The notes below the pieces were generated by a model. The model saw only the letters and a list, made by a program, of their open reading frames with translations. It was not told the origin of the DNA and ran no database searches. A stretch of 24,307 bases of DNA from JAAYRG01 sp964643255 (lineage in GTDB: Bacteria; Bacillota; Clostridia; Lachnospirales; Lachnospiraceae). The position numbers were made by a program, and so were the translations under genes. The DNA is taken from positions 1-24,307 of the forward strand of contig CAZXSM010000029.1 of NCBI GenBank assembly GCA_964643255.1, given 5' to 3'. Positions 1 to 6,435 of this stretch are shown one piece after another (the first letter of the stretch is position 1; each line of letters starts with the position of its first letter).

Positions 1-94
1 ATTTCTTTATCTTACCTATCCCTTTAGATAAATCAAGTGACAACTTAAATAAACATTTAACTTGCCACAGGTTTTATTCAAAAGCGTACTTGCT

Positions 95-123
95 ATAATA
101 TAAAATTTGCTATCCTTTGTCAA
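95..123 (-). promoter_or_regulatory. Sigma-A type promoter firing off the left edge
   Basis: On the minus strand a perfect -35 box TTGACA (118-123) is followed after exactly 17 bases by TATTAT (95-100), a 5/6 match to the -10 box. Transcription should start near position 88 and run out of the window. It is the best consensus match in the left part of the window and does not belong to the CvpA-like operon, which ends upstream of it. Its target is not visible. Confidence 0.6.
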
Positions 124-199
124 GTACTTATTTAAATTAATTCAATCCAATGTTTCCCATGCCCTTCTATTTTATCTGTTCATCTCTTTTTGAGCCTGT

Positions 200-224
200 G
201 TATTACAAGTAAAATACTTGATAC
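200..224 (-). terminator. Weak hairpin just after the cvpA-like gene
   Basis: A hairpin pairs CAAGTA with TACTTG around a 3-base loop and is extended by GTAT/ATAC with a two-base bulge. It lies about 17 bases past the stop codon of the CvpA-like gene and before the leftward promoter. There is no run of T after it on the minus strand, so it is at best a poor intrinsic terminator or an mRNA 3'-end structure. Confidence 0.25.
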
Positions 225-240
225 TCAATTGTGTCTAGAA

Positions 241-936
241 CTAGAATAAGACCTTACTACTATCAGTAAGAATTATAAGTATTACATTATAATTATATAA
301 ACTGCTTAATAACTCACTCTCATTTATTTGAGTAATTAAGTATTGAGGAAATTCATAATTAGCAAACAAGGTGATTACTGTAAATCCTACCCACACTACT
401 ATTATTCCATACACTAAACCTACTAATAATCCAGCTATACTGTTTATACCACTTAAAATTGGCAAACTACTAACCAAGTCTAATGTCGTACTAATAATAT
501 GCAAAATAATCTTAACCATAATAAATATAAACAAAAATGCTCCAATATTAATCAGAAAGACTGATAACACATTATTAACATAAGATCCGAAATTATTAAC
601 TGATAATACAGAATACACATCTGAATTATTATTTTCTGATAATATGCTTTTTATTAATAAAGGTACAGGCAGTTCTTCAATATACTGTACTTCTTCCGTT
701 TTCTTATCGACTGAATCATCTGGCATTGTAAGTTCTTCAACTTTAGTATTTACAAAATTCATAATATTATCATTGTTTTGTAGCATTTTAGTAATATAGG
801 GGCTAATCCATAAAGTAATCACAATAGCTATAATTGTAGAGAATATGGTAAATACAGCTTTTATAAATCCTTTTCTCTTTCCTCTCCACCCGTTAAAAAT
901 TATTATTCCTATAACCACAATAAGTAACCAATTCAT
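241..936 (-). CDS. CvpA family integral membrane protein
   Basis: This 231-residue protein has the layout of the CvpA (colicin V production) family: a short hydrophobic N-terminal segment (about residues 3-14), a basic turn (GKRKGF, 19-24), a second segment (24-45), an acidic extracytoplasmic loop (50-120), and two more segments (about 122-150 and 166-192). The Trp/Gly/Arg-rich N-terminus and the glycine-rich fourth helix (SIAGLLVGLVYG) are typical of CvpA. The loop is longer than in the short proteobacterial CvpA. ATG at 936 is preceded by TAGGAGGA at good distance. It is the last gene of a three-gene minus-strand operon, 30 bases after the DUF5711-like gene. The exact role is unknown; family members are tied to envelope functions. 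Confidence 0.75.
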   Translation of the reverse strand: MNWLLIVVIGIIIFNGWRGKRKGFIKAVFTIFSTIIAIVITLWISPYITKMLQNNDNIMNFVNTKVEELTMPDDSVDKKTEEVQYIEELPVPLLIKSILSENNNSDVYSVLSVNNFGSYVNNVLSVFLINIGAFLFIFIMVKIILHIISTTLDLVSSLPILSGINSIAGLLVGLVYGIIVVWVGFTVITLFANYEFPQYLITQINESELLSSLYNYNVILIILTDSSKVLF

Positions 937-966
937 GAAATTCCTCCTAAAACATATAAATCCAAA

Positions 967-2145
967 TCATTTCACTAATTTCACTTTATTAATACTAGAC
1001 TGATCAACAATTAAATACTCATCTTTTAATCCCATAGGGAAAGCATATTTCAGTCCATTATCAAAAGTAGCATTAATTTTTGCTTTTCCATTGATTCTTA
1101 AAATATTAAGATCTGTATTTGAATTAAATATAATATCACCATTGGCTATTTTAAATTGATTGTAGTTATAACTAATTTCTTCATTTAGGACTTTATTACC
1201 TTCTTCATTATAAACCGTAAGCAAATATCTTCCTTCACTATCTGAATTGTTTTTTTGAATAATACCAATGTATTTATCATTATAAGCAATACTTTTAATT
1301 TCAGTTTGAAATGCTTCTTCATATATTAATTCTGGTATTTCTTCCATTTTATAAATAGAAAATTTATCATCTCCAAATGCAACTATTGTATTGTTATTAA
1401 TAAACTCTACTTTTGATACTAGGGTTTGTCCATAATCAAATCCACCTACAATTCTAGCCTCATAATTTTGTCCCACTCTTCCAAAGTTATAAAATGTTAC
1501 CTTACTTTGTATCAAGCCATCATTAATTGATATATAACTAGTAACTAACTTGTTTCCATCATTTGACATAGAAAAATCTACTGCAAATCCATTTTTCTCT
1601 ACAGTAGTTCTTGAATCAATTAAATTTTGCCCGGTTGTGCTATAAAGTTGGATGTAGTTTACATCTCCACCATCCATTAAAACAGCAACAACCCCCTGAC
1701 TAGCAACCTCAACCTTCATGATAGGATATAAAACCTCTAGGGAAATTACATGCCCGGATTTATTAAACACCTCAATATTCTTATTACCTAAGTCACTAAT
1801 TACAATGTATTCCCCTGATATATCTGGAATAGGATTATGCATATCATAGGTTGAATTCCAGATAAATTCTCCCTGCCTATTTATGTACATGGCTCCATCT
1901 TTACTGTAGCGAAGCAATCCTTCATTATAATTTATATATTGTGTATAGGCACTATCCTTTCTTTCTATACTTTGGGTTACAGTGTAATCTGTATATTCTA
2001 TATTGTTAAGTTGACAAATAAGAAATAATACCATTGCAATTACAATGATAATGATACTTATTATAATTGTAGTTATAATTTTCCTATACCTACGTTTTCT
2101 ATTTGCAAAATACTGCGAATTCTTCTTCTCAAGTATAACAGCCAT
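967..2145 (-). CDS. DUF5711-like single-pass membrane protein with a beta-propeller-like outer domain
   Basis: This 392-residue protein has a strongly basic N-terminus (RKRRYRK, residues 16-22) followed by one transmembrane helix (about 23-45), giving N-in/C-out topology. The remaining ~340 residues are outside and carry short repeating beta-strand units (for example YIVISDLGNKNIEVFNKSG and KLVTSYISINDG) that look like blades of a propeller. This, the length and the neighbours match the DUF5711 family, an uncharacterised group I recall from Lachnospiraceae-type genomes. No catalytic motif is seen. ATG at 2145 has a GGGAG site. It is the middle gene of the LysM / DUF5711 / CvpA operon. A TATAAT at 2184-2189 in the 101-bp gap before it lacks a good -35 box. 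Family name is from memory; function unknown. Confidence 0.65.
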   Translation of the reverse strand: MAVILEKKNSQYFANRKRRYRKIITTIIISIIIIVIAMVLFLICQLNNIEYTDYTVTQSIERKDSAYTQYINYNEGLLRYSKDGAMYINRQGEFIWNSTYDMHNPIPDISGEYIVISDLGNKNIEVFNKSGHVISLEVLYPIMKVEVASQGVVAVLMDGGDVNYIQLYSTTGQNLIDSRTTVEKNGFAVDFSMSNDGNKLVTSYISINDGLIQSKVTFYNFGRVGQNYEARIVGGFDYGQTLVSKVEFINNNTIVAFGDDKFSIYKMEEIPELIYEEAFQTEIKSIAYNDKYIGIIQKNNSDSEGRYLLTVYNEEGNKVLNEEISYNYNQFKIANGDIIFNSNTDLNILRINGKAKINATFDNGLKYAFPMGLKDEYLIVDQSSINKVKLVK

Positions 2146-2246
2146 AACTACTCCCTCTGTTAATTTATTTTTATGATATATACATTATAACTGATTTCCC
2201 TCTATATATCACTAATAAATTTATCTATTGGGAATAACTCGAAATT

Positions 2247-3530
2247 TCACGGTACTATTAATTGTTGCCCTGCAAATATTTTATCTTGATTTTCTATCCC
2301 ATTTATTTCAATTATCTCATCAATTTTATCCTGACTTGCAACATTGTAGAGTTCCATACATATGCTTGCCAATGAGTCTCCTGGACGAACCATGTAGTAC
2401 TTGACTTCATTCGTTGTTTGGGGTTCTTCTGTTGCTGGTTCACTTGTGGGAGCTTCCTGAGTTTCTGTAGTCTGTGTTGGCTCCGGAGTTGGCTCTGGTG
2501 TTGGTTCTGGGGTTGGCTCTGGAGTTGGTTCAACCTCTTCTTGACTTGACTGGCTGCTAGAGTTTGTAACATCAATAACTCCCTCAGAATTTTCAGTTTC
2601 TTGTATATTCCCATGAACTGTTTCAACGTCTACAATATCACCATTATTTGTATTAGATGACACCTCTTCAGAAGTTTCTGTACTGAGTGGTATATCACTA
2701 TCATCTGAGGTTTCAAGGTTTTGAGTCAACTTGTGTAATGCTGTTTCTAGATTCTTCATTTGATGATAATTACGCAACATGGTAGATGCCGCTACCAAGA
2801 CAATTATAGCTAAAAGGCTACCCACACCATAGATTAAACGAGTTACATTTCTTTCACTTTTATTAGTTTCTTTTTCATCAATCACATTTCTTATTTTTTT
2901 TGTGGTGATATCCTTATACTCTTCTTGGGTCTTTTCTTCATGCTGTTTTCTATCAATCATGTAATTTTGCATTTCTTCATTTTTTTCATAATAAATGTAA
3001 TAACCACTTTGTTTTATAAGTTCTTTGTTCTTTTTAATAAAAAAACTTTCTTCTTTTTCTATAAAATCAAATTTAAATATAACCTTGTCTGAATCATTAA
3101 AACTATCAATATTCAATCTTCTTAATAAATCACCCAGTTCATACATTATGTCTAGACCAATTATTGCCAATCCAACTATTTCAACATTTGTAAAATATTT
3201 TTTTATAGCTACATATATATTAGTCCATATATCATCTGTAAAAGGATCCTTATCACTAATATCAATATTTTCTATTTCAATAGCTCCTTTTATAAAAACA
3301 ACTTTATTGTCTTCGCTATATATATAATTTCCTATGAGAATTGCCATCTTACACTCATTACGATCTCTTCTAGATAACTGTTTTATATAAGACATAACAT
3401 AATCTTCCACATATATAAGGTTAGACACATAACTTATATTTCCAATCTGTCTTACGTTTTTAGGCATTTTAAGGTCTGTTTCCCTATTTTGTTTGCTTGC
3501 ATAATCTTTATCTAATTTTGTATCCCCCAT
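2247..3530 (-). CDS. Single-pass membrane protein: cytoplasmic MPN-like domain, Pro-rich linker, C-terminal LysM
   Basis: I start this 427-residue protein at the ATG at 3530 (MGDTKLD) because AAGGAGA lies 5 bases upstream at 3536-3542; the longer frame to 3575 has no ribosome binding site. Order of parts: a cytoplasmic domain (about 26-190) with an MPN/JAB-like look but no metal-binding HxH motif; a charged linker; a transmembrane helix (231-251); a Ser/Thr/Glu-rich stalk with PTPE repeats (334-352); and a LysM domain (378-427: YYMVRPGDSLASIC, then NGIENQDKIFAGQQLIVP) that should bind peptidoglycan. The layout spans from cytoplasm to cell wall. It is the first gene of the operon with the DUF5711-like and CvpA-like genes. 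The LysM call is firm; the MPN-like assignment is inference. Confidence 0.8.
   Translation of the reverse strand: MGDTKLDKDYASKQNRETDLKMPKNVRQIGNISYVSNLIYVEDYVMSYIKQLSRRDRNECKMAILIGNYIYSEDNKVVFIKGAIEIENIDISDKDPFTDDIWTNIYVAIKKYFTNVEIVGLAIIGLDIMYELGDLLRRLNIDSFNDSDKVIFKFDFIEKEESFFIKKNKELIKQSGYYIYYEKNEEMQNYMIDRKQHEEKTQEEYKDITTKKIRNVIDEKETNKSERNVTRLIYGVGSLLAIIVLVAASTMLRNYHQMKNLETALHKLTQNLETSDDSDIPLSTETSEEVSSNTNNGDIVDVETVHGNIQETENSEGVIDVTNSSSQSSQEEVEPTPEPTPEPTPEPTPEPTQTTETQEAPTSEPATEEPQTTNEVKYYMVRPGDSLASICMELYNVASQDKIDEIIEINGIENQDKIFAGQQLIVP
2479..2532 (-). repeat. 12-bp tandem repeat encoding PTPE units
   Basis: About four and a half copies of a 12-bp unit (plus strand GGYTCYGGNGTT) lie inside the LysM protein gene and encode the Pro-Thr-Pro-Glu wall-spanning linker. 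Copies differ at third codon positions, so the repeat is not a very recent expansion. Copy number could vary between strains without shifting the frame. Confidence 0.8.
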
Positions 3531-3619
3531 AACTTTCTCCTTCCATATTCTAATGACACTCATATAGGTTGACAAATTTCCTTGAGTTTACACATTTTCT
3601 CTAATATATGGAACATGTT

Positions 3620-3647
3620 AACATATGAGATAAAATTTTTATGTCAA
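3620..3647 (-). promoter_or_regulatory. Promoter of the LysM / DUF5711 / CvpA operon
   Basis: On the minus strand TTGACA (3642-3647, perfect -35) is followed after 16 bases by TATGTT (3620-3625, 4/6 match to -10). The predicted start near 3613 gives a leader of about 80 bases before the ATG at 3530. No other promoter of this quality is seen upstream of the operon. Confidence 0.55.
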
Positions 3648-3736
3648 AATAGGGTATATGAAACAATTAAATTTTAGCCTTTTTTATATACACATTACTT
3701 TTATTTGTCATTATTTTAATTTATGTAACATTATTT

Positions 3737-3876
3737 TCATCCTATAGATAATAATTGGCGTTTTAAGATGTCAGCTTCTGTCGATTTATTCAAAACAATA
3801 ATCTGACTATTTTCCTTTATTTTGGTAATACTATGGCTAAGAAGGCGGCTTTGCTTACATTTTGATTGTTTTACTA
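3737..3876 (-). pseudogene. Possible remnant of a FeoA-domain gene (N-terminal half)
   Basis: An open minus-strand stretch without ATG or ribosome binding site ends at a TGA at 3737-3739. Its last ~32 residues (ITKIKENSQIIVL ... ADILKRQLLSIG) have the spacing of the N-terminal FeoA (SH3-like ferrous-iron transport accessory) pattern: a short hydrophobic start, a beta strand, then LKRxLLxxG. The stop falls where FeoA would continue, and no continuation is recognised in the other frames beyond. This may be a decayed gene or a chance resemblance. Confidence 0.25.
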
Positions 3877-3951
3877 GAGGTAAAAAGATAATTGTAATAT
3901 AGATCTGTCTTCCTGAATAATTTGTATTAGTACAAGTAATTAGGAGGTCTT

Positions 3952-4521
3952 ATGAATAAAGGATCTACTACCAAACAAAAGGTATATTATTTTAATAGCA
4001 GTGATCGGTACTCAGTATTTGATTTTAGCCGAATTTTACACGATTTAATATTAAAAAACAAAGAGGAAAATCAACAGCTTGTTTTTCTTTGTATAGGAAC
4101 CGATCGAGCTACCGGAGATTCCCTTGGTCCCATAGTTGGATATAAATTGACCAAAAGATATCATAATAAGATTGCAATATATGGAACACTAAGCCAGCCA
4201 GTTCATGCTAAAAATTTAAGTATGACTATTGATGAAATCTATGAAAAGTTCCCCAATGCACTTATAATTGCAATCGATGCATCTCTTGGATCAAATGAAC
4301 ATGTGGGTTATATCACCTTAGGTGAAGGCCCTCTTTCTCCTGGCGCGGGAGTAAACAAAAAACTACCTTCCGTTGGAGATATTTTTATTACTGGCATTGT
4401 TAACTTTTCAGGGATTTTAGATAATATGCTGTTACAAACCACAAGGTTAAATGTGGTGGTCATTTTGGCTGATTTTATATGCAGCGGTATTTCTTATTGT
4501 TATCATAAACTTGAAATGTAA
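3952..4521 (+). CDS. yyaC: YyaC family spore protein (GPR-protease related fold)
   Basis: This 189-residue protein matches the sporulation YyaC family: CIGTDRATGDSLGP (47-60), QPVHAKNL (82-89), an IDASLG motif (108-113), and the GxGVNKKLPxVGD region (131-143). Family members are related in sequence to the germination protease GPR that degrades small acid-soluble spore proteins. The Bacillus gene is known as sporulation-linked, but its substrate is not established as far as I know. ATG at 3952 is preceded by TAGGAGGT (3941-3948), a near-perfect site. The gene stands alone on the plus strand and ends at a strong terminator. Its presence is the best evidence that the organism forms endospores. 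Confidence 0.85.
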   Translation: MNKGSTTKQKVYYFNSSDRYSVFDFSRILHDLILKNKEENQQLVFLCIGTDRATGDSLGPIVGYKLTKRYHNKIAIYGTLSQPVHAKNLSMTIDEIYEKFPNALIIAIDASLGSNEHVGYITLGEGPLSPGAGVNKKLPSVGDIFITGIVNFSGILDNMLLQTTRLNVVVILADFICSGISYCYHKLEM

Positions 4522-4552
4522 AGATTAAAATAATACATTTTTATATCATTAA

Positions 4553-4599
4553 AAAAGCTACACCATCGTAGATTGTTATCCTATGAAGGTGTAGCTTTT
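4553..4599. terminator. Bidirectional intrinsic terminator between yyaC and the coiled-coil gene
   Basis: A 12-bp perfect stem (AAAAGCTACACC / GGTGTAGCTTTT) is extended by a partly paired inner stem around a loop at about 4572-4580. It is A/T-flanked on both sides, giving a short T run for rightward transcripts and a T6 run for leftward ones. It lies between two convergent genes and should end both transcripts. Confidence 0.85.
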
Positions 4600-4639
4600 A
4601 TCGACAATACATCCTAATGTATCATTTGTTAGTTATTTA

Positions 4640-5734
4640 TTAAGTTTGTTTTTTATAAATAATTATAGCCGAGGAAATATCTTCTGCCTCTTTCTCTTCT
4701 ATGATTTTTATTAATTGATCTATTTTTTGAACAGACATGAACTCTTTACCTAAATATACTTCATAATTCTCAACTAAATCTCGAGATAAATGTTTGATAT
4801 TATCATTATTGTTTTTAATTTTCTGATTTATATCCATAAGCTCAGCATTCATTTTTAATAACTCATCTGAATGACGTCCGCTTATTTCATCAGTAATAAT
4901 GGGCCTTGTCTCACTTTCAAACAAAGTAAGTGCTTCTTGTTTTCTTTTTTTAATTCTTTCTATTTCTTCTGTTAACTCATTTATTTTCTCATCATAGTGA
5001 TCTAGGATATATAAACTCTCATCTTCATCTCTTTTTATATTTTTCTTTATTTTCTTCTGTTTTGCTTCATTTTTAGATATATTTATTTGTTTTACTTGTA
5101 TTTCTTGCAATGCCTGGAGATGTTTATATTTGACTTTGTTACCTATAATTATATATGCACCACCAAATATTAAAACTGTTACAACATATATGATTATTAA
5201 ATATGTCGCCTTTTGCTCAGGGAGTATTAAAAAATATATTCCACTAGGTATTAGTACTAATATAAGGATTAAAAATGCCAGTATAATACCATACTCCTTA
5301 ACACTCTTTGGCATATATAAAGCAAAAAATAGTTTAGAGTTAACATATGATGGGATTTTGTCTTCCTTGAGAATTGTTTTTATCTCTTGTTTGATTTGTT
5401 TGTTTTCTTCTAGTAAATCAGCAGTTTCTATATTTATACGTTCTGATTTTTGAGCATTTTTAGATTTTTCTTTCTTATCACTTACTTTTGAAACCTCATC
5501 CTTAACATTTGAAATTTCTTGATTATATGTTGCTTCTATTTCTTCTCTTCTTTTTTTAATAGTAAGTTTGAGCTCATTTTCTAATGCTTTTTCTTTACTC
5601 TTAATTGCTTTGTCAAGTTTCTTTACATCATTAGTTAATACTGAATTATCATTTTGAAATCTATCTTGTTTAATTAGCTTATCTTTAAGTTCCTTAAGGC
5701 TTTCTGTTCCATTATTTAATATATTCCCATCCAC
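4640..5734 (-). CDS. Unrecognised membrane protein with two long coiled coils
   Basis: I do not recognise this family. I start it at the GTG at 5734 because TAGGAGGA (5741-5748) lies 6 bases upstream; the in-frame ATG at 5755 sits before that site and has none of its own. The resulting 364-residue protein has a long Lys/Glu-rich predicted coiled coil (about 10-125), two transmembrane helices in tandem (about 148-171 and 177-198), then a second coiled coil (about 205-330). Both coiled coils should therefore be on the same side, probably cytoplasmic. There is no cysteine or metal motif and no enzyme signature. It is 48 bases downstream of the nitroreductase and shares its promoter; a terminator follows. 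It may scaffold or bind a membrane-associated partner, but this is a guess. Confidence 0.6.
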   Translation of the reverse strand: MDGNILNNGTESLKELKDKLIKQDRFQNDNSVLTNDVKKLDKAIKSKEKALENELKLTIKKRREEIEATYNQEISNVKDEVSKVSDKKEKSKNAQKSERINIETADLLEENKQIKQEIKTILKEDKIPSYVNSKLFFALYMPKSVKEYGIILAFLILILVLIPSGIYFLILPEQKATYLIIIYVVTVLIFGGAYIIIGNKVKYKHLQALQEIQVKQINISKNEAKQKKIKKNIKRDEDESLYILDHYDEKINELTEEIERIKKRKQEALTLFESETRPIITDEISGRHSDELLKMNAELMDINQKIKNNNDNIKHLSRDLVENYEVYLGKEFMSVQKIDQLIKIIEEKEAEDISSAIIIYKKQT

Positions 5735-5782
5735 ACATACTCCTCCTAAAGCCATAATTTTATCTACATTATCTAAAATAAT

Positions 5783-6304
5783 CTATAGTTTAATTATAAA
5801 ATCGTCTTTTCTTGGAGCAGGCTCTGGATACTGTCCATCTGTATATCCCAGTATACAGTTGCCGATTCCAACATACTTTTCGTCTATTCCCCATTCTTTA
5901 AGGAGTTTCTTCCCTTCACTAGTATCAAAAACTTCTTCAGCCCTATTTATCCAACAAGAACCCACCCCTAATGCATGGGCAGCATTCATAAGATTTCCCA
6001 TAACAAGACTGCCATCTTTTACGTAATTTTTCTTGCTACCATCTGCAAATACAATTACAATTGTAGGTGCTCCAAAAAAGGGATCTTCATCTGGATTGTT
6101 TGTAAACTTAGCATTCATTTTTGATAATTTTTGAATTAAGTCTTTATCTTGAACTACAACCATAAGGGAAGTCTGAAGCCCCATACCACTAGGTGCATAT
6201 GTGCCTACTTCTAATATTTGCTTTAGTTCTTCATCTGTAATTTGTTCATCTTTGAATGTTCTAATACTTCTCCTAGTTTTTAGTACATTAATTGTTTCAT
6301 TCAT
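5783..6304 (-). CDS. Nitroreductase family FMN oxidoreductase
   Basis: This 173-residue protein is a compact nitroreductase-fold flavoenzyme. It shows the N-terminal FMN phosphate-binding motif RRSIR (11-15), the following TDEELKQILEVGTYAPSG region (24-40), a central ALGVGSCW segment, and the C-terminal YTDGQYPEPAPRKDDF typical of the family. Such enzymes use NAD(P)H to reduce nitro-aromatics, quinones or related substrates, and the physiological substrate cannot be read from sequence. I choose the ATG at 6304, which has GGAGGG 6 bases upstream; the frame opens at 6340 but without a site. It is the first gene behind the promoter at 6391-6419 and is followed by the coiled-coil membrane gene. 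Confidence 0.85.
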   Translation of the reverse strand: MNETINVLKTRRSIRTFKDEQITDEELKQILEVGTYAPSGMGLQTSLMVVVQDKDLIQKLSKMNAKFTNNPDEDPFFGAPTIVIVFADGSKKNYVKDGSLVMGNLMNAAHALGVGSCWINRAEEVFDTSEGKKLLKEWGIDEKYVGIGNCILGYTDGQYPEPAPRKDDFIIKL

Positions 6305-6390
6305 CGAATTCCCTCCATATACATTATTGAATTGTTTCATATAAAGTTAGAAATAAATATAAATAATCATTCTTTACATATCTTATATAT

Positions 6391-6419
6391 ATTATAATTC
6401 TAACATTATTTGACATCAA
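6391..6419 (-). promoter_or_regulatory. Promoter of the nitroreductase gene
   Basis: TTGATG (6414-6419) is followed after 17 bases by a perfect TATAAT (6391-6396) on the minus strand, within the 131-bp gap after the pullulanase stop codon. It gives a leader of about 80 bases. Read-through from the pullulanase is also possible, since no terminator is seen between them. Confidence 0.6.
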
Positions 6420-6435
6420 GGTCTATCACAAAATA

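Larger units (their letters stand above)
1..240. other. Intergenic region left of the cvpA-like gene, no gene seen
   Basis: No open frame with a start codon and ribosome binding site is visible on either strand. The stretch holds a strong leftward promoter (95-123) and a small hairpin (200-224) just beyond the stop codon of the CvpA-like gene. Bases 1-88 would be the transcribed leader, or a small RNA, belonging to whatever lies past the left edge. I do not recognise a tRNA, 5S rRNA or known riboswitch in it. Confidence 0.6.
3576..3951. other. 376-bp intergenic region between the LysM operon and yyaC
   Basis: This region divides the leftward LysM operon from rightward yyaC. It holds the LysM-operon promoter (3620-3647), the possible FeoA-like remnant (3737-3876) and the yyaC ribosome binding site. 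I could not find a convincing sigma-A or forespore sigma (F/G) promoter for yyaC within it. Confidence 0.5.

Noticed and set aside
2184..2189. TATAAT before the DUF5711-like gene as an internal promoter
   Set aside because: No acceptable -35 box at 16-18 bases; the region is AT-rich, so a chance match is likely.
2312..2626. 104-codon Gln-rich frame inside the LysM protein gene
   Set aside because: It is a frame-shifted reading of the PTPE repeat on the same strand, with no ribosome binding site.
3531..3575. Longer N-terminus of the LysM protein (start at 3575)
   Set aside because: No ribosome binding site precedes it, while AAGGAGA is perfectly placed for the ATG at 3530.
3853..3887. Forespore sigma-F/G promoter for yyaC (GCTTA ... 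GGTAAAAAG)
   Set aside because: The spacing (21 bases) is too long and the -10 match is poor.
6305..6340. Longer N-terminus of the nitroreductase
   Set aside because: It includes the GGAGGG ribosome binding site as codons, and the family starts close to the RRSIR motif.
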